Assembly (NCBI RefSeq): GCF_907163085.1
Contig: NZ_CAJQTX010000009.1
Coordinates: 248,001-312,000 of the forward strand
Length of the DNA stretch: 64,000 bases
Source of the DNA: Candidatus Accumulibacter sp. ACC003
GTDB lineage: Bacteria; Pseudomonadota; Gammaproteobacteria; Burkholderiales; Rhodocyclaceae
Reading direction: 5' to 3'
The notes under the pieces: model-generated
The model's database searches: none
Seen by the model: the letters and a program-made list of their open reading frames with translations, nothing else
What the model was told of the DNA's origin: nothing
Shown here: positions 56,686-64,000 of the stretch, piece by piece
Numbering within the stretch: position 1 is the stretch's first letter
Layout: each line of letters begins with the position of its first letter
Made by a program: the position numbers and the translations under genes

Positions 56686-57828
56686 CTATCCTTGGCGCGT
56701 GCCGATGACGAACTCGGCGTCACCACTCACGTTGGCCTTCAAGCCGCTGCCGCCGCCGTCGATCAGACGACCGCCGACGGCCACCTTGCCAGCACTGGAG
56801 ATACTCGCCGAGCCCGGCAGCAGGTTGCTGGTCGATAGCGGCCGCGAACTCACTTTGCTCTCAACGCGTAGCCCGGAGAAACCGGCACTTGCCGACGCAC
56901 CTGCGCCAACCGACAAGGACGCCGACGCGCCGCTGCCGACGCTAAGGCCAGCGCCACCGCCGATACCCACGCCGGCGCTGACACCCAGCCCTGCGCCGCC
57001 GCTGACACTCAGGCCGGCGCCGCTGCCGGCGGCAAAAGCCGCCGCCGGCAGCAGGTTCGCACTGCCGCCAGCCGCGAACCCAGCCGACGCGGAAAATCCG
57101 GCGCCCGCCGACACACCGATGCCGGCCGAAAACCCGGCACCGACCGACGCCCCAGCCGAGAAGCCGACGCTTGCCGAAGCCCCGACCGCGAGTCCGCCGC
57201 CGGCGCCAAAGCGCAGGCTCGGCGAGCCGTTGGCCACCGCGATGCCGCGTGCGGCGCGTGGATCGCCAGCCTTGTTGGCAGCGCCCTGCGGACCCCCTAG
57301 CGGACCCTCGTCGTCGGGCACGACGACCGGTTCGGGGCTCAGCTCGCCATCCACCGAGGCATGATCGCCACTGGTGCCGCCTTCGAACGTGACGTCCTGA
57401 CTCGACAGCGTCAGGTTGATCGACGAGCGCAGCGGCAGACCACCCGCGGCGAAGAAGTCGATCGTCTCCTTGTACTGCTCGACCATGCCGGTGAACGAGT
57501 AGGCGCCCCAGCTGAACTTCACTACCGGCGGCACCTTCTTGGTCTGGCCCTCCGGTACCGGCTGCAGGAGCTGCGCCATTTTGTTGGTGGTGATGCGCAC
57601 GTCCTCGCCGGTGTCGGTGCTGTCGAAAACGACGTCCATGGTCAGCTTGGCCGTGGTCTGGCTGACGTACTGCTTCTTCCTGGCGCCCCGACCCTCTTCC
57701 TTGAGGGTGTTCGAGACCGTGTGCTGCAGGCTGGCCGGATTGAAATGCACCGGCACAGTGACCTTGGGGCCGGTCATGGTCTCGAAGGTAGCGGGCGTAT
57801 CGACCAGGTCGTCGGGAAATTCGGACAT
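56686..57828 (-). CDS. CIS tube/baseplate adaptor (Afp7-like) with a Gly/Ala/Ser-rich tail
   Basis: 380 aa. The first ~150 residues match the conserved tail-adaptor domain: VPVHFNPASLQHTVSNTLKE, TTAKLTMDVVFDSTDTGEDV, KFSWGAYSFTGMVEQYKETI and SSINLTLSSQ. Relatives usually continue into a LysM domain. Here residues about 200-335 are instead almost only Gly, Ala, Ser and Val or Phe in repeats such as GASASVGFSAGASVGAGFSA, then a short ordered end. The tail looks silk- or PGRS-like and is probably extended. GAGG precedes the ATG. Confidence 0.8.
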   Translation of the reverse strand: MSEFPDDLVDTPATFETMTGPKVTVPVHFNPASLQHTVSNTLKEEGRGARKKQYVSQTTAKLTMDVVFDSTDTGEDVRITTNKMAQLLQPVPEGQTKKVPPVVKFSWGAYSFTGMVEQYKETIDFFAAGGLPLRSSINLTLSSQDVTFEGGTSGDHASVDGELSPEPVVVPDDEGPLGGPQGAANKAGDPRAARGIAVANGSPSLRFGAGGGLAVGASASVGFSAGASVGAGFSAGIGVSAGAGFSASAGFAAGGSANLLPAAAFAAGSGAGLSVSGGAGLGVSAGVGIGGGAGLSVGSGASASLSVGAGASASAGFSGLRVESKVSSRPLSTSNLLPGSASISSAGKVAVGGRLIDGGGSGLKANVSGDAEFVIGTRQG

Positions 57829-57836
57829 GACCAGCC

Positions 57837-58301
57837 TCAGCTAACGAGCACCAGGCCCTCGTGGGCCAGATGCAGTTCCTCGATGCCGATCTCGCTGCCC
57901 TTGGCGTTGAGGTCGGCGGCTTTGAACTTGACCGGCAGCGCACGGCGCAGCGCCCAGCGCACCATCGGCTCGTCGGCGCTGTTGCGCATCTCGATCTCGA
58001 CCTGCAAGCGATAGGCATAGGCGCCGGCGCCAAGCTTGGCGAACCAGTTCCACAGGTCGCGGGTGTCGGTCATGCCGCGTTTGAGGACTACCGTGGCGAA
58101 GCTCACCGGGCCGGCACGCTGCACGGCGCCGTAGTTGCTGCCGCCGACCTTGATCACCTTGGGTTCCATGGTCGCTTCGAGCCCGCTGCATTCGGAGAAC
58201 GCCCCCTGGCATAACGCCACGTCGTCACCGCTTGGATTGGCCAGCGACTGCTGGCTGAAGCTGACGTGGAAACGGAAGACGTGCAAGGGAATGTCGTTCA
58301 T
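57837..58301 (-). CDS. Tail tube protein 2 (gp19-like)
   Basis: 154 aa of the T4 gp19-like tube family: HVFRFHVSFS, FSECSGLEATMEPKVIKVGG, VVLKRGMTDTRDLWNWF and EELHLAHEGLVLV. It is more divergent than tube 1 and has an insertion near residue 20, as expected for the tube-to-baseplate transition protein (Afp5-like). The ATG at 58301 overlaps the sheath 2 stop (TGATG). Confidence 0.88.
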   Translation of the reverse strand: MNDIPLHVFRFHVSFSQQSLANPSGDDVALCQGAFSECSGLEATMEPKVIKVGGSNYGAVQRAGPVSFATVVLKRGMTDTRDLWNWFAKLGAGAYAYRLQVEIEMRNSADEPMVRWALRRALPVKFKAADLNAKGSEIGIEELHLAHEGLVLVS

Positions 58302-59863
58302 CACGCCACCTCGCGCAGTGCGTTTGTCAGCGCTTCTGCTGCGCCACCACCGGTGAGGTCGAGCACCACGCTAATGCGCTCGACCGCAGCCACCGGCAGG
58401 ATGCTGACTTCGGCGCGCAGGCGGCCGTTGTCGAGATCGTTCTGGCTCATGGTGCTGCGATCGCAGCGCACGCTGAACGCTTCTTCCGGCGACGCGCCGC
58501 CGAGCGCGCCCTCACGCCAGAAGGCGGTCAGCAAGTGCCCGAGACTGCGCTCGATGCGCTGCCACAGGAGCGGTCCGCTGGCCTCGAAAAGCGCCGCTTC
58601 GCCGGCACGCCGGGCGGCCCGCAACAGCGCACCCATCAGCCGGCTGACGCCGCCGGCACGCCAGGCTTCGTCGGCGCTGGCTGTGACATCCGAATGCAGG
58701 GCCCAGCCCACGGGCGAAGGTGCGATCACGCACACGCGTTGCGCGAGGCGGTCTGACGGTGTTTCGGCAATACCGCTCCAGGCGAGCAAGGGCTCGCTGC
58801 CCGAAACCGCGGCCAGCCGGCTACCGGCCACCGAGCGGAAGGTGCCGCGCGACAGCGCGTTGATCGCCAGCACGCCGGCCAGCAAACCGTCGGGGGCTTC
58901 GAGCGCACCTGGCAGGTCGGTGCTGTGGCTGGTCCTGAGCCACGGCCAGGCCAGTTGTACGAAAGCGCTGGCCGCGGCACGGCCGCCGTTGCTGCTGTCG
59001 GGTTCGATGAGCACACCGGCGTTTTCCAGATAGGCGTGGAAATCGGCCTGTGCCCAGGCGTCGGCGTTGCGGGCGTCCTGCATCGGCAGCGGTAGGGCCG
59101 CCAGCAGCAGCATCTCGCGGTGCAGCCGGGCGAGGCGTTCGCGAGCGGTGCCGATGGCGTTGCGCCAAGCGATGAAACCATCGTGATCGGCACGCGGTGG
59201 CGCCAGGTCGCGCAGACCGACGTCCTGCTCGACGCCGACCACGGCGTTGCTCGAACAGTCGACGAAGACCTCGGGCGAGCTGGGCGGCTCGACCGCAACG
59301 TCGACGAGCGCCGGATCCGCCGCGCAGATATCGGCCAAATCGGGCAGGCACAGCAAGCTCACCTCGGGCAAACCGGAGAGATGACCGATGCCGATCCAGC
59401 TCGCCGGGTCCATCGGGTTTGCGGCACTGGCCAACAGCGCCGCAAGCCGTGTCGTGCGCTGCGCCGCGCGATTCCCGACGACCTCCAGGTAAGGCCATGG
59501 ATCGCCGCAGCGCACGATCAAGGCGCGTCGTCCGCCATTGGCAAAGAAGCTGCGCACCGCGGCACCCAGATAGCTGGCACAACGCCGCTCGCCGCGACCG
59601 ATTGGCCGCGAGTCCCAGGCAAACAAGGCGTCGAAAGCGTTCCAGCTGTCAACCACTACCGGCAGCTGCAGCAGCGCCTCGACCTCGGCAGGCGGCCGCG
59701 CCCACGGCCCGGCGATCCAGCGCGTCTCGGCCAGCGCCGTACGCACGTTGGCCGGCAGGGCGGTCGCCCGTCGGCCAACGTAGCCGACGAAGCAGGCCAC
59801 ATCGACGCGATTCGCATCGGCGGCGACACGCGGCGGCGCCAGCTCGAAGGAGACGCCGTTCAC
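58301..59863 (-). CDS. Tail sheath protein 2
   Basis: 520 aa, GTG start. The C-terminal handshake region is unmistakable: EEAFSVRCDRSTMSQNDLDN, then GRLRAEV, the same as in sheath 1 (EEAYFVRCDRSTMTQNDLDN, then GRL). The N-terminal part is divergent and lacks the usual sheath start. In Afp-type systems the extra sheath paralogue lines the base of the sheath next to the baseplate. Forms the contracting outer cylinder with sheath 1. Confidence 0.88.
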   Translation of the reverse strand: MNGVSFELAPPRVAADANRVDVACFVGYVGRRATALPANVRTALAETRWIAGPWARPPAEVEALLQLPVVVDSWNAFDALFAWDSRPIGRGERRCASYLGAAVRSFFANGGRRALIVRCGDPWPYLEVVGNRAAQRTTRLAALLASAANPMDPASWIGIGHLSGLPEVSLLCLPDLADICAADPALVDVAVEPPSSPEVFVDCSSNAVVGVEQDVGLRDLAPPRADHDGFIAWRNAIGTARERLARLHREMLLLAALPLPMQDARNADAWAQADFHAYLENAGVLIEPDSSNGGRAAASAFVQLAWPWLRTSHSTDLPGALEAPDGLLAGVLAINALSRGTFRSVAGSRLAAVSGSEPLLAWSGIAETPSDRLAQRVCVIAPSPVGWALHSDVTASADEAWRAGGVSRLMGALLRAARRAGEAALFEASGPLLWQRIERSLGHLLTAFWREGALGGASPEEAFSVRCDRSTMSQNDLDNGRLRAEVSILPVAAVERISVVLDLTGGGAAEALTNALREVA

Positions 59864-59925
59864 GCCGGCACCCCCGCGAAAAAACTGGCGGCGGGCAATG
59901 CCTCCGGCAGGCGATAGCGGATCAT
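59860..59925 (-). CDS. Possible 21-residue ORF between tube 1 and sheath 2
   Basis: ATG at 59925 reads MIRYRLPEALPAASFFAGVP before a TGA that overlaps the GTG start of sheath 2. It fills most of the 76-bp gap. There is only a weak ribosome site. It may serve as a leader peptide for coupling, or be chance. Confidence 0.3.
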   Translation of the reverse strand: MIRYRLPEALPAASFFAGVPA

Positions 59926-59939
59926 CGCGGCAGTCCCAC

Positions 59940-60383
59940 CTAGGCCTGGATCTCGAAGCCTTCGGCGGCCAGCACGACCTCCTCCATCGCCACGTCGCCG
60001 CCGCCCTTGCCGGCCAGCGTCGGGCCGCTGTACTTCATCGGGATGCAGCCGCGCAGCAGCCAAGTCCGCACCGGGTTGTGGGCTTCGTCGAGCAGCGTCA
60101 CGGCGACCGTTTTCTGGGCCGCCGGGCCGGCGGTGCGCGTGGCGTCGAGCCACGACCACAGTTTGTCGAAATTGACGATGCCGCGCTTGAGCGTGACGTC
60201 GCTGACCTTGTGCACGCCGGCGACCTTGCGGACGTGGTTTTCCTTGTCGTTGCCGGAACGGTATTCGGCGACGGTGACCTCGGTACCGATACCGGAAACG
60301 TCGGAGAAGCCGCCAAACTCTTCGCCGCCGTCGAAATTGACGACGAAGTTGAAGGCGCCATAGGGTGTGATTCGCTCAGCCAT
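59940..60383 (-). CDS. Tail tube protein 1 (gp19-like, Afp1-like)
   Basis: 147 aa: FNFVVNFDGGEEFGGFSDVS, GIGTEVTVAEYRSGND, VSDVTLKRGIVNFDKLWSWL and MEEVVLAAEGFEIQ are the standard features of gp19/Hcp-like tube proteins of contractile injection systems. Hexamers stack to form the inner tube through which cargo passes. AGGGGACTGAACC precedes the ATG. Expected to be the main tube subunit. Confidence 0.92.
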   Translation of the reverse strand: MAERITPYGAFNFVVNFDGGEEFGGFSDVSGIGTEVTVAEYRSGNDKENHVRKVAGVHKVSDVTLKRGIVNFDKLWSWLDATRTAGPAAQKTVAVTLLDEAHNPVRTWLLRGCIPMKYSGPTLAGKGGGDVAMEEVVLAAEGFEIQA

Positions 60384-60400
60384 GGTTCAGTCCCCTTCGC

Positions 60401-62158
60401 TCAGGCACGGGCATCGGCGGTCTTCTGGCCGATGCGGAAGATCACGAATTCGGCCGGCTTGATTACCGCCAGACCGATCAGGCAAACCAGGCGACCGTTG
60501 TCGAGGTCGTTCTGGGTCATCGTGCTGCGGTCGCAGCGCACGAAGTAGGCTTCCTCGGTCTTGCTGCCGAGCAGCGCGCCGTTACGCCACTCGTTGTAGA
60601 GGAAGTCGGAAATCGTCTGCCGCACATTGGCCCACAGCCGCTCGCCGTTGGGCTCGAAGACCGCCCACTGCGTGCCGCGGTCGATCGATGACTCGAGGTA
60701 GTTGAAGTAGCGCCGCACGTTCACGTACTTCCACTCGGGGTCGGACGAAGCGAGGCGCGCGCCCCAGACGCGGAAACCGCGACCCGACAGGTAGCGCAGG
60801 CAGTTGACGCCGATCGGGTTGAGCATTTCCTGCTGCGCGAAGTTGATGTCGAGCTCGAAGCGCAGCGCGCCGCGAACGACCTCGTTGGCGGGCGCCTTCC
60901 AGACGCCGCGCTCGACGTCGTTGCGCGCGTAGATGCCGCTGACGAAGCCCGACGGCGGCAGCGCCAGTTCGCGCGGAATGTCCTCGCGACCGGGCCTGGC
61001 GAGCGGGTTGGGCACCACCACCCAGGGGTAGTACACCGCCGCGTAGCGCGAATCGATGAGGCCGCGCAGGTTGCGCGCCAGGCCCGGCGTCTGGTCGGGC
61101 GGCAGGTCGAGCACGGCGATGCGGTAGGCGCGGCGCGATTCGGCGTGCGAGATCAACAGGTTGTTGATCGCCTGCGCCTCGGCGTAGGCCGACGAACCCG
61201 GCGCGGCGACGATCGAGATGTCCTCGAGGCCCGCCAGCTCGCCGAGCGCCAGCGCGTAGTTGGCAGCGGCCGGTGGCGCACCGTCGAGCCCGCCGATCAG
61301 CGCGATGACCCGCTCGAGTTCGCCGGCGGCATTGATCACGGCGCCGGTGAACAGGGCGTTGCGCAGCTCGAGCGCGCTGACGTTGGCACCGATGGTGATG
61401 GCGAACATGTTCTGCAGGTGATCGGCGCGGCGCGCCGGCGCGGCCGACATCATGTGGCCAACCCAGGTCGGATGGCTGCGATCGAAGCCGAGGCCATCGA
61501 AGCTCAGATCCTCGCCGTCGTCATCGATGGCGACGACCAGCAGGCTGACGATACGCGGTGTGTCGGCGGCCAGCACCGCCGGCACTTCGGCGGCGGCGCT
61601 TGGGTCGGTCGCCGGATGCCAGTCGTTGCCGACCTTGAGGTGGAAAGCAGTGCCACCGCCAACGCCGGTGAGCAGCAACGTGCCGGTCGGCGAATTGGCC
61701 ATGGCGGTCGCCGCCACCGGCGCAAATTGCTCACGCACCACCAGCCGGCCGTTGCCGATGCTGCCCGGGAAGCGCGAGACGAAGTGCACCGCCTCGTCGG
61801 CCGTAGCACCGTCGGCCGTCACCTGCCCGCTGGCGGTCGTTGCGCCGGCACCGACGGCGCGCGAGACGTAGAGCCGCGAACCGCCCTCGTTGAAGAAAGC
61901 GCGCACCGCGTGCGCCAGATAGTTGGTGTTGGGTGAGGTGCCGGTGAGCGCCAGGTCCGAGATACCGCCGTAGATGCGCTCGAAATCGCCGAAACTGGTC
62001 AGCAGCTCGGGCACCTCCTGGTCATCGGTGGTGGGACGGAACGGCCCCTTGCGGGTCGGCCCGACAAAGGCCGTGGTGCTGGTGCCGACGCCCTCGATTG
62101 ACTTGGCGCGGAAGCTGGTTTCCTCGACATAGACGCCGGGAGCTAGGTACTCGGGCAT
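60401..62158 (-). CDS. Tail sheath protein 1 (major sheath)
   Basis: 585 aa with both family ends: the N-terminal EYLAPGVYVEETSFRAKSIE and TSTTAFVGPTRKGP, and the C-terminal EEAYFVRCDRSTMTQNDLDN, GRLVCLIGLAVIKPAEFVIF. The central FEIDI-type beta part and PPDQTPGLARNLRG are also typical. It polymerises around the tube and contracts to drive it through the target envelope. AAGGAGACCTGCC precedes the ATG. Confidence 0.93.
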   Translation of the reverse strand: MPEYLAPGVYVEETSFRAKSIEGVGTSTTAFVGPTRKGPFRPTTDDQEVPELLTSFGDFERIYGGISDLALTGTSPNTNYLAHAVRAFFNEGGSRLYVSRAVGAGATTASGQVTADGATADEAVHFVSRFPGSIGNGRLVVREQFAPVAATAMANSPTGTLLLTGVGGGTAFHLKVGNDWHPATDPSAAAEVPAVLAADTPRIVSLLVVAIDDDGEDLSFDGLGFDRSHPTWVGHMMSAAPARRADHLQNMFAITIGANVSALELRNALFTGAVINAAGELERVIALIGGLDGAPPAAANYALALGELAGLEDISIVAAPGSSAYAEAQAINNLLISHAESRRAYRIAVLDLPPDQTPGLARNLRGLIDSRYAAVYYPWVVVPNPLARPGREDIPRELALPPSGFVSGIYARNDVERGVWKAPANEVVRGALRFELDINFAQQEMLNPIGVNCLRYLSGRGFRVWGARLASSDPEWKYVNVRRYFNYLESSIDRGTQWAVFEPNGERLWANVRQTISDFLYNEWRNGALLGSKTEEAYFVRCDRSTMTQNDLDNGRLVCLIGLAVIKPAEFVIFRIGQKTADARA

Positions 62159-62218
62159 GGCAGGTCTCCTTCGATCGAGCGTGCCGGGCCATGGATGCCC
62201 GGATTTCGGACCGTCTGC

Positions 62219-63031
62219 CTATGGCAGATCGAGGCCCAGGTTGAGATTCAGGGCGCCCCGCGCGGCGAGGCTGACGTTCTGCTGCGTTGTCGGCAGCGCC
62301 GCGCGACGCGTTTCGATGTCGCTCGGGTCAAGCAGCGGCATGGCCGCCGGCTGGCGACCGGCGCGCACGTCGACGATCGGCGTGCGCGTTCCCAATGCCG
62401 GGTCGAAATAGACCTCGACGGTGGCGGCGATGCTGCTCACGACGACGGCGTCCTCGTCGTCCGACCAGGTGGTGACCGGCACGCCGACCACCGGCACCAG
62501 TGCCTCGCCACGCCAATCGCTCATGCCGCGCGCGAGCACCGCGGCACCGGCGACGACGCGCAGCAGCGCGCCGCCCAGGGCGGCGCCGTCGGCGTTGTCG
62601 GTGATGCTCGCGCGCAGCGCGGTCCAGTTGCTTCCCAGCCCGGCCGTAGCGCTCGGGTAGAGCGGAACATCAACCGCCACGAACAGCGAGTTGGGTAGAT
62701 CGACGCCCACCGCCGACGGGTCGCGTGGCAGGGCAATCGTCGCCAGACGCGACAGATAGGCGCCAAGCGGGTCGCGCAAGCGGATCTCGAGCGCCTCACT
62801 GCCCGGCACCGGCAGCGCCGGTGGCGCTTCGAAAGCGGCGGCGTGCGTCGGCAGCCGCGACCATTCGTGGATCACGTAGAGACCGCTGCGATTGCGGGCA
62901 ATGCGCGCGCCCGCTGCCGACACCTCGAGGGCGCCGCGCACGGCCATGCCGGTCGTTCCGTCGACGGCGCGCAGCGCACCGAGCACCCGCCATTCATGGC
63001 GTTCGAGTTCGTGCAGGGGACGGGCGCTCAC
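62219..63031 (-). CDS. Unknown protein of the eCIS locus
   Basis: 270 aa, GTG start overlapping the stop of the DUF4255 gene (GTGA), 60 bp before sheath 1. The sequence is beta-rich (SGLYVIHEWSRLP; LEIRLRDPLGAYLSRLATIA; VVGVPVTTWSDDEDAVVVSS) with no signal peptide, membrane segment or known motif. Its fixed place at the head of the operon suggests a structural or assembly role. Confidence 0.6.
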   Translation of the reverse strand: MSARPLHELERHEWRVLGALRAVDGTTGMAVRGALEVSAAGARIARNRSGLYVIHEWSRLPTHAAAFEAPPALPVPGSEALEIRLRDPLGAYLSRLATIALPRDPSAVGVDLPNSLFVAVDVPLYPSATAGLGSNWTALRASITDNADGAALGGALLRVVAGAAVLARGMSDWRGEALVPVVGVPVTTWSDDEDAVVVSSIAATVEVYFDPALGTRTPIVDVRAGRQPAAMPLLDPSDIETRRAALPTTQQNVSLAARGALNLNLGLDLP

Positions 63032-63615
63032 GACGCATCCTCGCCGAAGGCGAAACGGCCGCTGAGCACCGGACGGAAGCGCGCGTCGTCGCTGTCCGGG
63101 TCGATCCTGACCAGCCTGGCGACGTAGGAGACCGACAGCCGATACGAAGGCGACAGCGCGTCCCAGATGCGCATCACGTCCTCGGTGGCCAGCTCCGAGG
63201 GGACGATCTGGATGACCTCGTCGCTCGCCCAGCCGGCGTCGGGAGTCAGCGACGAGGCGTCGAGCACCGGGAATTCGTGCAGTTGCCGCAGTGCCCAGGT
63301 AAGCGCCACCTGTTCGTCCTGCGGCGCCATTCCCCAGCTGCTCATCAGGTAGTGTAGATCCAGGCCGAGCGGTGCCAGCCGACTGTCGGCCGTGCGCAGA
63401 TGGGCGCTTTGCCGCGAGTGCTCATTGACCGACAGGCGGTAGAGAAAGAGCGTGATGCGGTTGCGCTCTTCGCCGTCGCTGGCCAGTTGTCCGGCGCTCA
63501 CCAATTCGAATTCGCAGGCCGGCAAGGCGCGACCGCCGATCTCCGTCGGGTAGGTATTGCGCAGGAAAGTCGCAATCGAACTTCCCACCGAATGCACCGC
63601 GAATACGTTGGCCAT
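63028..63615 (-). CDS. DUF4255 protein, tail-terminator-like (Afp16/Pvc16-like)
   Basis: 195 aa: FAVHSVGSSIATFLRNTYPT, ITLFLYRLSVNEHSRQ, LDLHYLMSSWG and RLSVSYVARLVRID are the typical DUF4255 pattern. This family corresponds to the N-terminal part of Pvc16/Afp16, which caps the tube-sheath end and sets its length. First gene of the structural operon. The ATG at 63615 is chosen because the family pattern starts there and GGGGA precedes it; the frame is open to 63681. Confidence 0.85.
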   Translation of the reverse strand: MANVFAVHSVGSSIATFLRNTYPTEIGGRALPACEFELVSAGQLASDGEERNRITLFLYRLSVNEHSRQSAHLRTADSRLAPLGLDLHYLMSSWGMAPQDEQVALTWALRQLHEFPVLDASSLTPDAGWASDEVIQIVPSELATEDVMRIWDALSPSYRLSVSYVARLVRIDPDSDDARFRPVLSGRFAFGEDAS

Positions 63616-64000
63616 CGTCGTCCCCGCGAACTCAGCTGCGGCGAGCGCGCCGCCTCCCGATGCCTTTGCCGATTGCTGCAATTGCCGTGACAGCCGCCAT
63701 GCGCTTGCGCCCTCCGTGTTGATCTGCCGGCCAATGGCCCGACTTGCTCAGACCGTCTTTTCAACACATTCCAGCAAACGCCGTGCCAGTCATTAAGCGC
63801 CCGTCAAGTGCATGTATCCTTTAGAGTTTGTCGAAGACGATGCGGGGCGGCACGGCCGCATGGGTCAAACCGGACCCGTCGCCGCCACCATCTCGGCGAG
63901 TCAATCGCCCGCGTCCATCGGCCAGCCGTTGGCCGATCTGCCTTGAAAACCGGGCGCCAGGCAAGCGACGCGAATTTCTGGCAAGGCTGGGCTGGCGCTG
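63616..64000. other. Leader region upstream of the eCIS operon
   Basis: 385 bp without a convincing gene, up to the right edge. The operon promoter should be here, reading leftward. A TTGACG-like -35 hexamer occurs on the minus strand at about 63805, but I find no matching -10 at normal spacing and do not call a promoter. Confidence 0.35.

Noticed and set aside
25293-63615. Prophage
   Set aside because: Tail, baseplate and AAA+ genes are present, but there is no capsid, portal, terminase, integrase or lysis gene, and DUF4157 proteins mark an eCIS.
63616-64000. Sigma-70 promoter for the eCIS operon
   Set aside because: A TTGACG-like hexamer is present on the minus strand, but no -10 hexamer at 16-18 bp follows.

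Overview
The window is strongly GC-rich and coding-dense on both strands. A PEP-CTERM-sorted exoprotein, a large PAS/GAF/GGDEF signalling protein, c-type cytochromes and a copper-efflux operon point to a betaproteobacterium, plausibly of the Rhodocyclales (Candidatus Accumulibacter-like). That placement is inference from gene content; there is no rRNA or other taxonomic marker here.

Left part (1-25 kb) is ordinary chromosome. A minus-strand operon holds a di-haem c-type cytochrome of the cytochrome c peroxidase/RoxA kind, a lipoprotein and a secreted CxxCH protein that runs off the left edge. Next comes a diguanylate-cyclase gene cut in two by an IS630-type insertion sequence at a TA dinucleotide; removing the element and one TA restores the frame exactly. 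Then follow gltX, a peroxiredoxin-like gene, a GFA-like remnant, a PEP-CTERM exoprotein with its terminator, zntB, two small genes, a DMT exporter with a His-rich tail, and a BNR-propeller/cytochrome c fusion. That fusion is divergent from a copper module: response regulator, sensor kinase and Cu(I) P-type ATPase, with a 6-4-6 inverted-repeat operator candidate. A 0.9-kb tandem repeat with three palindromic elements separates this from a LysE exporter and a bicupin gene.

Right part (25.3-63.6 kb) is one large minus-strand locus for an extracellular contractile injection system (eCIS, phage-tail-like translocation particle). Reading from its 5' end at 63.6 kb the order is: tail-terminator-like DUF4255 protein, unknown 270-aa protein, sheath 1, tube 1, sheath 2, tube 2, tube/baseplate adaptor with a Gly/Ala/Ser-rich tail, DUF5908-like small protein, gpD-like hub, gp5-like spike, a 591-aa protein with a membrane segment, gp25, baseplate J, tail protein I, two small Ig/PKD-like proteins, three large proteins sharing an N-terminal motif, a tape-measure-like protein and an AAA+ ATPase. 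Most junctions are ATGA, GTGA or TGATG overlaps, so the block is translationally coupled. No capsid, terminase, portal or integrase gene is present, so this is not a prophage.

Downstream of the ATPase sits an accessory/cargo section. It has three proteins that share the eCIS-associated DUF4157 HExxH domain but carry different tails: a phosphoribosyltransferase-like domain behind hydrophobic helices; an OmpA-like domain followed by a second, metzincin-type zinc motif; and an OmpA-like domain alone. Between them lie a plus-strand nucleoside-hydrolase gene with a coupled small gene, a small protein that may be an emfourin-like protease inhibitor, and a fragment of a dead bicupin gene. The set ends in a HEAT-repeat gene. 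The DUF4157 proteins are the best candidates for what the particle carries, and the PRTase-tailed protein is the most unusual of them.
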